From positions 3,742,501-3,806,500 of the forward strand of contig OZ024869.1 of NCBI GenBank assembly GCA_964017185.1: a DNA stretch of 64,000 nucleotides, read 5' to 3'. The position numbers were made by a program, and so were the translations under genes. Origin of the DNA: Rugalucina vietnamica. Taxonomy: Eukaryota > Mollusca > Bivalvia > Lucinida > Lucinidae. Within the stretch, counting starts at the first letter, position 1; each line of letters opens with the position of its first letter. The notes beneath the pieces are model-generated. The model worked only from the letters and a program-made list of their open reading frames with translations, searched no databases and was not told the DNA's origin. Below are positions 31,437 through 46,400 of this stretch, in pieces.

Positions 31437-34400
31437 ATTCAGTTTTACGTCCCTTTCAAGCTTTTTCACTCATATCGAGACGAATCAATCGGTAGGTGGG
31501 GCGAAAACCGGAGTACCCGGGGAAAAACCACCGGACACACCCGCAAGCAGAACATGGCTTGTCTCACATATGAATTCGTGCCCCGTGCGAGGCGAGAACC
31601 CACATCGGTGAGATGATCGAATGATCAAGAGCACGGAAGTCAGCGACCTTAACCACTCGGCCACGGGGGCCGCCTTCGTTAGTTGTTGTAATGAAAAGTA
31701 AACAGAAACCGGCGCATTATTAGCTCACCTGAGCCGAAGGCTCACAGGTGAGCTTATAGTATACCCATGCTCCGGCGTCCGTCCGTCGTCCGTCCGTCCG
31801 TCCGTCCGTCGTCCACCATTTTCAAAGATCTTCTTCTCTGAAACCGCTTGGCCAATCAAAGCCAAATTTTATATGAAGCATCTGTAGGCAAGGGGAACCA
31901 ATGTGTATATAACAAATCCAGGTCACATGACCAAGATGGCCGCCATACCCATATATGGTAAAAAACCTTCAAAAATCTTCTTTTCCAGAAGCGGTGGACC
32001 GATTTCAACAAAACTTGGCATGAAGCATTGATGGCTCAAGCACTACAATGTGTATATAAATCGTGACCCTGTGATGACCTTGACCTATTTTACGGCAAGG
32101 TCAACATAGGTCGCCAATGCATTTGAATGGGGAAAATTTTGAAAATGTCATTTAAAGTGAAAGTCTTGCAGGAAATGGGCAGTAGGGCTGAATATTAATG
32201 ATTCTGAAAAAGAAATTGGACCCCAGGGGCTCATGTGCCCCCACGCCGGGGCAATATATATGTATATCTCCATAATATTCAAACGTCTTCTCCTCTGAAA
32301 CGGCTTGGCCAATCAAAGCCAAATTTTATTTGAAGCATCTATAGAATGGGGAAATCAATGTGTATATAAATAATCTAGGTCACATGACCAAGATGGCCGC
32401 CATGCCCATATACGGTAAAAACCCTTCAAAAATCTTCTTCTCCAGAACTGGTGGACTGATTTCAAAGAAACTTGGCATGAAGCATTGATGGCTCAAGCAC
32501 TATAATGTGTATATAAATTATGACCCTGTGGTGACCTTGACCTATTTTATGACAAGGTCAACATAGGTCGCCTATGCATTTGAATGGGGAAAACTTTTAA
32601 AAAGTCATTTGAGGTGAAAATCTTGCAGGAAATAGTTAGTAGGACTGAATATTAATGATTCTGAAAAAAGTTGAACCCAAGGGCTTGTATGGCCCCACCC
32701 CGGGGCAATATACATGTATATTACCATAATATTCAAACATCTTCTCCTCTGAAACCGCTTGGCCAATTAAAGCCAAATTTTATGTGAAGCACCCATAGTA
32801 TGGGGGAACCAATGTGTATATTAATAATTTAGGTCACATGACCAAGATGGCCGTCATGCCCATATATGTTAAAAACCCTTCAAAAATCTTCTTCTCTGAA
32901 TTCAATTGACTGATTTCAAGGAATCTTGGCGTGAAGCATTGATGGCAAAAGTACTTCAATGTATATATAAATTATGACCCTGTGATGACCTTGACTAAGT
33001 TTATGGCAAGGTCAACATGGGTTGCCTATGCATTTGAATGGGGAAAACTGTTAAAATGTCATTTGAAGGGAAAAGCCAGCAGGAAATTGGCAAATGGACA
33101 GAATATTGATTATTCTGAAAAAAGAAAATGGCCCAAGGGCGTCATCTGCCCCTGCACTGGGGTTAAATACCATACTTTTCAAACATGTTTATTGGTATAT
33201 GCAGCAGATCTCAGGTGAGCGTTTACAGGACCATTGGTCCTCTGGTTGTAAAAATGGAATGGAAAGGCACCCTAGCAGTAATACGTACTCGTACAAATCA
33301 TTTAAGAAATCGTCGTTGTGAACAACTGTAACATTAACAGACAAATAACGACAACAAAGATTCAGGAACACTGCGTGTTCTTGTTATTGTATATGACTGT
33401 CTGCTGGATGCAGTTCCTTTCATCAGTTCATTGTTGTTGTTTTTATTTTAGATTTAGAAGATGGTGACGTGTTCATGATGGCAACACAGCGTTTCAACCC
33501 CATCTCAGACAGCTATACGCCAGAGGACGCCTTCGACGCCTTTGAAACCCTTGTATACGGCAATGTGACCGGTAAAAGTCTCTTTCGATCGACAGGACGA
33601 TATGTGACGTACGCAACAATAATACAGAAAGGTTGGTATTTTCTATATAACATGAGCCGCCGCATCAAAAGACCAACAATATGCATAGGCGAAAACAAAG
33701 GCGCAGATCATTTATTAACTTACTGAATGACCACATGAGTACTGGGTAAACGCTTGAAAGGTCTTAGCATGCCCAGGAAAAGCGGTTTTATCAAACCTTT
33801 CATACATATTAACCTAAGTTTACTTGAGCGGTTATACTTTTGCAGCACCTGATGGATGCCATGATGTCCAAATGTTGGATAGAAGTCCCATAAAATGGAG
33901 ACAGCATCCCGACATGACCAATGCTGTTGTATGGGACGCTTATCATCAAATAAAAATAAAAGAAGTCAAACTAAAATTGTTCATATTTATTTACAGGTTA
34001 CCCAGAGAGCTTTAGGGAGATGCGGAATCTTGACAAGGACTCTGTGGTATTTTTAGACGCCGAGGACAGCAACCTGTCATTCAAAGCTCATTGCTACTCG
34101 TCCAGCTCGTACATACGACAATACGAGAACTTTCAGATAATGACGAGACAGGGAAGATACCCTATCCTTGATGTCATTGACAACGTGACGTCATGGCAAC
34201 CAGGCGAGTACAGTCTCTAGTAATAGCTAACTGAACAATCATTTCATTTTCAGCCCGCCTACGTTAATTATGATGAAAACCTTCAAGTCTGCTGCATTTA
34301 ATCTGCCAGACCACATAGGGCCTGGAGCTATTGCTTCTTAGAGTATTCAGTTTGGTTTCGATGTTGAGGGCTTGCAAATATTTATTGGTATCTTTATCTG

Positions 34401-37400
34401 TATATCATATATATGGGCGTGTTTTTGTGGTTGTACTTTATAGGAGACCGGGTTGTTGTTGCCTCCACTGACTATGATTGGCGACAGGCGGAGGAGAGAA
34501 CACTGAGACAATGTGATGAATGTACCAGTAATCAAGTTCAACTGGATTGTAAGTTTAACCAAAGAAAAAGAGATTCAGTTGCAAAGCAACGCAACACATC
34601 TAAGTATAACATACGCATGTAGTAAATATCCCCTAACGCCCCTCTTTTATACAGTAAAACTGGGGTATACATTTTTTCTTGTTTTTGTGCCAAACCATTG
34701 ATTGTGGGTACTTGTTGAGGCGGTTCTAACGTATACCCACAATCAGTGCTTTGAACACGAAATAAGAAAAAATGGATATAATTATCATTTTTCAGGATAA
34801 AAATACTGTTTTGCATGGGTGTGTTTTCGTAATGAGAGTTCAAATGAAAAGCAATGCAAGACGGGTGACATTTTGACAAAGAATATTACTGTCAAGTTAA
34901 CATGTACGTTGACGTAACCATGTAAACATTTTTCATTCATTCAGTAAAACCTTCAATTTTTTAGTGTAAGTAATTCACACCATTAGTATCTACTTGTATT
35001 AAGAGTAACACGCAACCCCTGGGAACATTACTAATTAAAGCTACACTATAAATTCCATGATACTCATTTGCATATTCACAGCGACTCTGACCTACATGCA
35101 TTGGGGAGAGATGATTGAAGACAGAGTAGACGAGCGAGGCGAAGTTGCTCTCCTGACTAGAAATATCGTTATCCGTGGTGAAATGCTAGAAGAATGCCCC
35201 AAGGACAACGGCAACTGTAAAGAGTACGATTATGACACATTTGGTGGGCATGTTAAGGTGATGCCTGGATTCGCTGCTGCCCATATTGAAGGTGTTGAAC
35301 TATACAATGTTGGACAGCAGACTGATCTAGGTATGTTTGTCAAATAATTAACTGCTGCTGCTGATGATGATAGTGATGATGAGTTTCAATACATAGTATT
35401 AAAATAACTTATACTCGTACTTCACACAGCTGAAAAGAGAAATAACAATTTTTATTTACTTTATCGTAAACATCTTTGCTTATTACACTTAGAACGTTCT
35501 GCATGCGTCCTTCTTGACAGTGCTTTAGAATTGCTGCTACATGTATATAGTGACATTTGTGTACTTTTTAAATAATACCATTTCCTTACAGTATACTTCA
35601 GTCATATTTTTTTCACATTTATTTTCTTTTATATTAAGAAATTTTACTTAATGTTATTTACTGTCACATCATATCAAATCATAAATTTCGTGTGCTATCC
35701 AGGACGATACCCAATCCATTTCCATATGTGCCTCAACGCCAGTGAGAGCAGTCCTTACATCAGGGATAACTCTATACACAACACGTTTGCACGATGTGTC
35801 ACGATCCACGGAACACATCACGTCAAGGTGCGTTATCAGCATGACTGTTTCTGAATTTAAAGAATTCTAAGCTAGTTACTTTCATAGTATTATGCTCCTC
35901 TGGGGCTTTCATGTTTTTCGAATAAACTTTGAAACTTTGTTATTTACGTTATCACTGTGTCTGTAAGTTTTGACATAATCACTGGCAAAGATAGACGCTG
36001 GACGCTGTGTGATTTAATTAATACGTGGTACATAGCTTTAAACGCTGCATAAAACTTTTTTTTTTTTAATTTCTGCCTTGATACCAAATTGAGAACATCA
36101 AAAAAGGAATAAGCTAAATGCTAAAAACAACCTTGGACAAATAGGCGAGACGCTAGATTCTGTATCTACCTTATTTAACGAAATCGCACAACACCCTCCA
36201 CATACTTTGTTTGCAGTATGCAATTGGTCCATTGGTCATCCTAGATGAGTTCTAGGCACGTTGTCGCCCTGGCTAGTGGTGCACAATATTTCTGTAGCTC
36301 GTTACATAAGCTACATGTTCAAAATATATTTGTACCAACAAAAAAGCGAAACCAACTATGCTCCGACCACTTTAATTATGCAACAACACTAATTATATCA
36401 CGTACTAGAACAATTTAGCGGACATGCTTTATGATCTTTAAAAGTTGAAATTAGACATTATACGGTGTTACAAACGTTACTTCTACATCTGTGGTGTGAA
36501 AATAGGGGTTTGGGTTCAGAAACGTTTTTGTTTTTGGCATTTCTTTCTTCATATTCCAAAAACGACAGGTCCTTTCTTACTGAACAATAGTTCAACTTTG
36601 CTTTTACACAAAATCATGTATGCTGTAACATTTGAAAAGTAGGCGTTTCAACAAAAATATCAAAATGAATAACTGTTATATGTTTGTGTTAATTATTTAA
36701 TTCTATTTTACACACCCTATGATAAATACATGTTTAGTGTGCTAAAATACACAGCCTGTGACTTGCAAGTATGCTCATGGTAACTTATGTAACACCTTAA
36801 TGTTCAAACATGGGTAGATTTCATTTTGGTGATTATAAATGTATATATAGTGAGCCGCTTCATGCGAAAACCAGATTTAGTCCAGTTGCCAAACATGGAA
36901 TTGGCCTGTGACCTGGAAATGTGTGCCGCATAAAATGTTTTTATGGATTTCACTTCTTGATACCTTTCAGATGAAGAATCCGAGTGATGCCACCTTGGCA
37001 TCATTGAGCATTTTGAAATATTCAAAAATTCAAAATGGCCGACAAATGGCGGAAAATATTGCAAAAATCAACATAATACATGTATGTGAAGCAAAAAGAT
37101 CACTTCTCTTGTTGTCCTTACTGTCTTCTTCTGGTTCATCAGACCATGCCAGTTCAAAAACTGCATCATGAATTGTTTGAAAAAAAGATCAAGATGGCGT
37201 CCAAGATGGTTGGCAAAAACAAGAAAACAGCATCCCAGAGTTGCATATCCACAATGTTTTGAGTTTAAAATGCTCATTTTATGTTCTTATTAACAAAAAC
37301 ACCATATTTTAGTTTTGTGCATGTTTTGACGCTCCAATCATAACAAAAAGGCAAGATGGTGACCAAGATGGCCGCCGAAAAAAATGATATAGAGAACTTG

Positions 37401-40400
37401 GTCTATCTCTAATAAACTCTCTTAACTGTCTTGTTTTTGACTTAAGTTTGTTAACAGTTCAAGCTTGAGTTTAGTTCTGACCCAACATCATAACAATGAT
37501 GCAAGATGGTGGTCAAAGTGGCCGCCTTAATCTTAGTATAATGGAACATGGCCTCTGATTCAAAAAGCTTATCTAAACGTGTATTTGTTAAGTTTTAAGT
37601 AAGCAGAATAAACAGAGGGATGCAAATCTACATCATATAGTGAAAGATAGAATAGGCACTTTGTTCTAAAACCGAGATTGGGTATTCGTCTGTGTCATTA
37701 ACATTGTAATACTTAGCAAAGTCATCAGCTATATTATTCAACTATTGCAACAATTGTTTCTTCAATTCAATTGCATTTGCAAAACACTATACAGGCTAAT
37801 TGATTTATGAAACGCCTCAATTTCAATGATGAGCATGGTTGTTCAGAAGCATACCCACAGCAAATCATTCTACTTGAAGTATACTATCTGTTGCTGGAGC
37901 CACACTGTCTATTGTTGTAATTGGCATAAGAGCTCAGAACCCTTCAACATTATTTCGACCACCTTACTGAAGTTGGATATAAGATGATTAAGATCATGCA
38001 CCCTTGACCAAGCGTGGATTGTCAAATGGATGTCTGGACATGTATTGGTTTCTCATTATTTTGCGTATATGGTGATTATATGCATTAAGCTTTGGAGAAT
38101 TTATTAGCCTTTGCTTACCAGTTTTACATTAAACCATATATCTTACAGAAATAATTCTACGTTGCTGCCATAACATCCTCCAAATGCGATAATTTCCCTG
38201 ATATTATCTGGTAAAGGCTTACTCAGTTTAAGCTTGTCAGGTATAAAACCCTTTGACATTGATTTCAAACTGGACTGCAAGAAGGAAGCAGACTACGGTC
38301 TGATGTTTTACCACTTAACCCAATATTTACGGTCCTTCAAATGTCCCTTTTATATGGCCCATTCCCTTACGCATTAATGTTTTCTCTGCTCTTAAAGGGA
38401 CTCGGTTTTACTTTTTATTCTTTTCGGTTTACATTGATTGTAGATATTTAATCTTGAGCAATACATAGACGTTTGTGTATGACGCTGACATATTTTCCTC
38501 AATGGTTCGCAACCATCTCACTTCTTGCCACTGTTACACTATGTCTCACCTGAACTGCATTAGCGTTAGGTCCGAACACGATCGGCGAGTGTGCTTTTGA
38601 TCAGTCTGTGATATCACAGCCCTTCGTCAGTGTGAGATGGTCACAGTTGCATGCACAATCATGAAATACCTAAATCATCGTATCTTTTCAACATTGGTTT
38701 TAAAGATGTCATCTGCTGAGAAGTTCGAATAGTGTTGGGAGAATGCTAGTGCTTTTTGTCAAACCTCTTGTCTTGCTGGAGAAGTTTGGTTATGCTTTTA
38801 ATGCTACAGTCAAAGTGACAATGGGTCGTCCAAAGAATAGCACAGCCCAGCAGTGACGACTGTATCAGGCCAGCGCAGTGTATGTGAATTTCTCAACTTG
38901 TAAATTTTGCTTCCAAACATATTATGTGTTCGTAATCCTCTTGTCCCCGCTGTCCCCCAGCATTGAAGAATGTTGGGAGCCAACATCTGAGGGTATACCA
39001 TGGCAAGGTAAATCTACCTGGAAGTGTCTTTAATAAATAATATTTGCGTCAAATGCGTTTGTGGCTTTTACTTAAATGAGTTTGCGTACCGCCATTGTAA
39101 TAGCCATAGAAGTGATCAAGCGATCATCGTTTGGAAACTTTCCAGCCAACTTTTTCAAGTTCATACATCAGTTTAAACCCATGCGCTAAGAAGACTGAGT
39201 CAAGGTTTACACGTGTATTTATTTAAAATGTGACAACAGCACATTATATATAAAGTTGTGATGTTGTATTTCCCAATATTCAGAGTTTCTAGGCACGTTT
39301 TAAATTTTTTCTGTTCTTAGCACTAGCGTCAGTTCGACTCTTCCTGTCATCTTTGTGAAAAGGTACAAGTAGGCAAAGATCAGGAAAAGGCGCAATCAGA
39401 AAAAAGATTCCCACTCCAAAAACCGAGGTGGGAAAAAACCAAACTAACAATCAGGTACTTATACCATGAAACAATCGTAAGCCGAATGGGCAGCTATTTT
39501 CCCAATAGGTGGCCACTCAGTCACCCTAACTTAACTAAAAATATGAAAACATACATAAGGCGCCAACAGCACAAAAATTTTTAAACACCAAGACATAAAA
39601 CAAAAAGAACCACCACAGAAGTATCGACTTGGAACGAACCAGCTTTATCTGCGTTTCTGTCTGTTACATCCTTTTCGAATATGCTTCAGACGAAGCGCCT
39701 AGCGTTTTATAGCTCTATTGAAGGATTCACTAAATTATCTTTAAAAAATGCTGTCCTCTTTTCTTCTTTATTATATTTAAACTAAATGTTACGAGTACTT
39801 TCATTTAGTGGTGTGAATTGATTTGCTTCCCTCCCTTTATTCTGCTAAATCAATATGCAACACGTTAAACTAATGTTTTGTTCAGAGAAGAAGATCTCAG
39901 TCGTATTAAAATTACGTAGGGCACATACGCCCCAGTATCATTTTGCGGTGTCAAAGCAAAACACGAACATTAAATTGCGATGTTTACACCTTAAAATGAT
40001 CATTTCAAATACAAGTCATTCAGTATTTACATCACTGGAATGCTGCTGTAGCCAGATAACATTAAAGCATGAATATGATGATCCTCTTGGTCACCATCAT
40101 GTTTTATTGTTATCAAGTTGGGTCAAATAATCAAAAACAGTTCATTTGTCAACATAATTTGAACATTTGAATTACAAAACATTGAGCAAATGCAGCACTG
40201 GAATTCTGATTCAATCAGAAATTATGTACTCATACATTATGATTATGGCTGCCGTCTTGGCCACCATCTTGGCTCATTTTTATAATGTGGGGATAAACCA
40301 TGCTGCTCACAACATTATATGAGCATTTCAAACGCGTTACATTTAGAATATTCTGCACAGGAATGGTGCTTTAATCAGAGAACACAACCTTTTAAATTAT

Positions 40401-43400
40401 AATTATGGCGGCCATTTTGGTCGCCATCTTTTTGCTGTTATGATGTGGGGCCATAACCGAAAACCAAACACTAACGTATTATGTGTACAACAAAAATGGA
40501 CTTCGAAGCACAATACACTGTTTTATGCAACACTTGAATGCCGTTTTATTAAGAAAATATTGATTTTAGTATGATTGTGGCAGCCATCTTGTCCGCCATC
40601 TTGCCCCATAATAATGACATGGGGGTCAAATCTTAGAATTATCTTTTTAATATTGTTTACAGCGTAAATTGAGCGTTTTAAACACAAAGAAATGAGTTTA
40701 TTAAACCTGGGGTTTCGTTTTCTTGTTTATGGCGACCATCTTGGACGCCATCTTGATTTTTTCAAAACGCTCAATGATGCCATGGTGGCATCATGCAGTT
40801 TCTGAACTAGCATGGCCCAGTGAACTGGAAACCACAATAAAATTTCATGCGGCACCATCTTCCAGGTTATGCTGATGGCTACTGGACTAATTCTTCATAT
40901 ATGAAAACAAAGATGCAGTTACTGAACAGCTGATCAGCACACTTGTTTACTCTACACAGATAATTCAAACTTCTTCTTAAATCCGAAATTTCAAGCGTCT
41001 AAATTCTGTGACTGTGTAGAAGGAATATTGTCGGAAGAGGGGTTTTCGTGCGCTGCGGCTCACGTGAAAGTGGTAACACATAATTATCTGCAAAGGTTTT
41101 CGCATAGAACACAGTAAGGTGTTTGGAATATGTTGACCCACTGGTGACTTGTCAGTATGCTCGTGGTAACGTATGTAACACCTTTTTCATATAGGGCACT
41201 GTAAGGTAAATATTATGAGTTGGTGACCCATCGTTAAAGCGTCCGCTCCTGATTGCGAGTTTGTGTTGTTCGACCTCTTCGGTGCCATGCTTTGTCCTTG
41301 AACAAGATCCACGATCCACGATGAATCTTTCACATATAGAGTAAATCCATCAGATCGGATAAACGAGAAAGAAGGACATTACCTAGCCCTGCGACACCAG
41401 TTCCCCCGGGAGTGGCAAAATCCAATGTAAAGCAGTAATAACACAAAATGTGAATTTCTTGAGGGCCCTCGGTGTGAAATCTGAACATAGAACAGGATGT
41501 GCAAACAACGTGTATGCGTTTTTACAGATAACGAAAATGCTTTCTTGCCAGGGATGACGTAACTGCACTTTAGACAATAAAGACATAGATACGCGAATTT
41601 TCATAACAACCACGATGCTTCTGATGGTACAATCATCTGAATCAGATGTCTTGGTTTTATGTTGCTGTCTATTCTAGCCAAATGCAATCATTATGGTTCC
41701 ACGCTGGAAATCCTGAAAAAGCACGATACTATCAGTCTGTCGTTTTGAGCAAGCCTTGATGTCCTGGTGAGACTCTCGACCATTCCATATCTTCAAGAAA
41801 ATAAAAGTTATGACTACACAATAAGGCAGTTTAGGTGAGACTCCACACAATGACATTGGTAAACGAAAGCTTGGAATGTTGCTGAGAAAAGCGATCAATC
41901 ACAAACTATCTTGTGCAAACAGACGATAACACTCCCCAAGGTGTACGAAAAACCATTTGCCGATTCTGTTCATCTGCTGGACCAATCTGGTTCAAGTGTA
42001 AATAGTGTCCGTCACTTGTTCTGTTGCCATCAGCGCTACACAAATGAAAATGCACCACCAAAGCATGATCGTTTGATGACACATTTATAACGTGAAAACT
42101 TCAAAAACATGTTTTCAGCCTTAGCAGAAACGCTCAACCAGACCCTCAGAAGGTTGGTTGGGTGGGACCGCTCATCGGGTCCTTCAGAAAAAGATGGGCT
42201 TCTTTTGCCTCCAGGCATAGCTTATACGCTACTTACTGACCATCTCATCACTGGTTAACCGCTCAGGTCTGAGCCTGACCAGGAAAAGTGTTTTAAAATC
42301 AAACCATCCATACGTATAAGCCGTAGTGGCTTTCTTGGATGGTTATATTTAAAGCATTGTTTGGATGTCATGGCATCCGATTCTCGGGCAAAAGTCCCAT
42401 AAAATGAAGTCAACGTCTCAATATGACAATAGCTGTTGACTAGGCTGTTAAGCATCAACTCAAAATCAAACGAAACAACCGCATCAGGCAATGTCTGGAA
42501 CTTCAATGGTACTTATATTGAAGCAGTGCTCACGACCAAGGACAGAACAATTTTTGATCCGTTTAACGTCCCTTTCAATATTATTTCAGCTCATATGAGA
42601 CGGGCTAACCAGTAGGAGGGGCGAAAACGGGAAAACCCCGAGAAAAAAAACACCTGGCACACACGCAAGCAGAACTTGGCTTGTCTCAAATGTGCCCCGA
42701 ACCAAGACAAAATGTACTAGCATGCGCAGAGTTGTGCTTTTGTATGGCCGGCGAGTCATTTCATAATCCGGAAATCGGAAAACAACCTTAAGGTGACGAT
42801 TATTATATCTTATTACTTTTTGTTTTCCTTAGGTTTTAACACCTAAAATAGTGAAAAATGTGTTACATACGTTACCATTAAATCGCCCGTAACGCATTGA
42901 TATTTGCTTACTAATATTGGCAAGCTTTGTGAAAGGTTATTTAAGAAATAGTGACCGACGGTGTTGATAATGACATTTCAAAACACTGGATGCTAACAAT
43001 GGTGTAAAACATGCTTTGGGATTTTGTAGTTTGGGTGTGCGCGCTTTCAGTTCACTGACAACCGGATTACACTCTTGAATATTTGCTATATCTTATATGA
43101 TTTCTAAATTAGTGCTAAATCAGAATAACATACAGCGATGAGTATTTTATCGGAATTAAAATCATTAAAACTGATTTTTGATATTTAATAATTATGTGTT
43201 ACATACGTTACCATATTTTACCAATCAAAAGTACACATTTTTGACAAAGCAGTGAGCATTCAACTTAAAGAAGGCATATATGTTATTGATCTACAACAAG
43301 ATGATTGTATATTTTTTTTCTTCTTTTCCTCAAACTTGTCTGTTCATAGTTGACTTTGTGAACACTTTATTCTTTCATATTCTGAAGTGAGTTACTGTGG

Positions 43401-46400
43401 ACTATATGCAATAACTTTCGACTAAAGAATGACATGATGATTAGTTTTTTCAGGTTTAAAAAAAAGGAATACGTGTCTTTTAGACCAGTGTATCTAAAAT
43501 ATAAATGTGCAAAGAAAAGTATATTAAAATAGCATACTGTTCTGTAATTAAACTCTGAACAGTCTGTTTTGAAAATGTAACATACGTAACACCATCGATG
43601 CATATACGTGATTAAAAGTATCAATACATGTGCCAGTAACGTTCTCTCATCAGATGACATTAATATATATAGGTTTGGAATATATTTTAGAGATCCATAG
43701 TGTATTTTTCAAACTTAGAGTATATTTCTGTTTTGAATGGGTAACATACGACGTGCGTAACGGCTTCTGGAGGGCAAATGCACCATACCATTGGGCGACA
43801 ACGTGCATAGAAAATCTTTATATTGATCAACGAAGCCACCCGTAGTGTATTAAAAGTGAAATTCGCAAAGAGAAGTATATTAAAATAGCTTACTGTTCTG
43901 TAATTAACATTTACACAGGCTGTTTTGAGAATGTAACATACGTAACACAACCGATGCATGAAAATGACTTAATCTATCAATATATGTGCCTGAAACATTC
44001 TTTCATCAGATGATATTGGTACATTTAGGTTTGGAATTTAGATTAGAGATTCATAGTGTATTTTACAAACTTAGAGCACATTTCTGGCTTGAATGGGTAA
44101 CATACGTAACGGCTTCTGGAGGACAAATGCACCATATCACAGGGCGACAACGTGCCTAGAAGCTTTTAATATTGGTCAAAGAAGCCACCCATAGTATCAA
44201 ACCTAGTATGTGGAGGGTGTTGTGCGAAACGAAAAATTTCCCTACCAACCGTCTCCTCTAAAATATTTATGGGACTAAAACATGCAATTGTCTTCAGGCA
44301 GCCCTTTGTGACGACATTCGTTTTAATCGTTTCTCACATGTTTGCTATTGAACGAGTTGTTTAAAGAGTAAAAAAAAGAGAAAGATTACAAATGACAATT
44401 CCACCTATAAACCACCAAAGTTTGCATTTAACCATGGTTTTTAGCCGTCGCAGAATAAACAAACAATATGCATAGGCGAAAACAAAGTTGTAGATCAGCT
44501 GTGCAGTACAGTAGCTGTGCACAGCTTATCAACGCCTTTGCTTTCGCCTTATACATGTAATACTTACAATGCCTCTTCTTTCTAAATCTGAATTTTCTAG
44601 CTTCTATCCTGTTTCTGTGGGTGTACGGCCTGGTTTGTGTCGGACGTGGTCGGAAACCGAGGTTATTAATTTTCTCATGCAAAGGTTCATGTATGAATTT
44701 TCCAGGTGGAAGACAATGTATGCTATAAAAGTCTTGGACATGCATATTTCCTTGAAGATGGAAGTGAAATGTACACCACTTTTGACGGAAACATTGCTAT
44801 AGGAACAATGGAAGGCTCCCTTATACCAACCGATAGGTGAGCCTGACAAAATAATGCTTTAGATTGCCCTTGAACAGTATAAATTCAAATTGTATTTCCC
44901 AATATTAAAGAACATCCTAGGGTCGAAAACGATTGTGCTTTCAATATTATTGCCGCTGCTCTATACTATTTCATAGAACTACACAATGCTTCACTTTATA
45001 GCATCTATTTAATTTTATTTAACAACTTCAGTCACCAACCATCCTCCTCGATAATTAACCCATTAACATACGCAACAAAATTGCGGTTGAAAGGGGCATT
45101 TGTACACGAGTGTTTATCACAACTTTATTAGACTAACCACTACTAACAAGATAAGATAAGATAAGAGATAAGATATTTATTTACCAATCATGGACCACTC
45201 TTCGTGGTATACAATCAAATAAAAAAAATACATATAATTGGACAATTGGTAGAAAGCATAAAAGAAAAGCATACATATTTATACACGAATGTCAATTGTT
45301 AAAATACCCTTAATATCAATACATGCTCGATAAATCAGTAGTTCTTGTTACCCATTTCATTGCGTTGTTTCTAAGTTTCTCAACTCAAAACACTGAACTA
45401 CAAAATCAGCCAAAGCATTTATTAAAGCAGTATCTTCACAAGTCATGAGCCATATAAATTTTGCCAAATCATTGAGTATCCTAAAAGAAGGAACTTTGTC
45501 TATAACAACACTGAAAAAACGTTGTCTCAAAGTTTGATAAGCAGAACAATTACATAAAAAATGAACTTCATCTTCCACAGCATTCCCTTTACAATATTGA
45601 CAGATTCTTTCGGATACAGACTTTTTCTTGTATCTACCAGATTCAATCTCTAATCTATGAGCACTTACTCTGAACTGTGTCAGACATTTTCGTTTTTGTA
45701 CGTCTTTAACTGATTCTAAGTAACTTCTTTATGAAAATATGGCTTAAATAAAACATACGTTCTTAATTTGCCTTGTTTTATAATTGCTTCTTCCTCAATA
45801 CTATTTGACCAATTTTTCTTATACAGATTATTAAGATGTAGCTTCACAGAACAAATATTATCTTCATCCAGTTTAAGTTCATTTAAAATCGTTTCCTAAC
45901 ATGACCTCTCTGTTGTTTCATTAAACAGCAGCCACCCAACATCCTTCTGGATCACTAACCCACTAACATATGTACGGAACAATGTTGCAGCTGGCAGTGA
46001 CGTAAGTATGTAAACGATACCAAAGTTATCCCATATGAGCTTTCATATTTTCACTTTTGGGTTGTATTCACGGTTTCTTTCTCTTTCTCATAAAAGCCAA
46101 CCATTCTCCCATAACTTTCATTCACTTTTCTACAGTATCAAGATTAGCGCTTAAACGTGCAAAATACAAATGTACAGCTGCGTTCATTTATTAATATACC
46201 ACTGCAATATTCAGAAATAAATTGACAATTGTTCTTGTTTTTGAACAGTCGTCACTGGCAAGAAATGGGCAACTGGAGGAGTTTGTTTGTATACTTTGTT
46301 AAGTATGAGGGTAAATATTTAAGTGTGGGGGTGAATATTTAAGTATGAGGGTAAATTTATATAAGCCGGCGGACTCTGACGGAGCCGTAGTTACTGAAAG

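Noticed and set aside
33846..33955. Open frame after a tgcag acceptor (APDGCHDVQMLD...) between CEMIP-like exons 5 and 6
   Set aside because: It lies in a dispersed repeat that recurs at 42280-42480. Joining exon 5 directly to exon 6 keeps the frame and gives ...IIQKGYPESFRE, so no exon is needed here.
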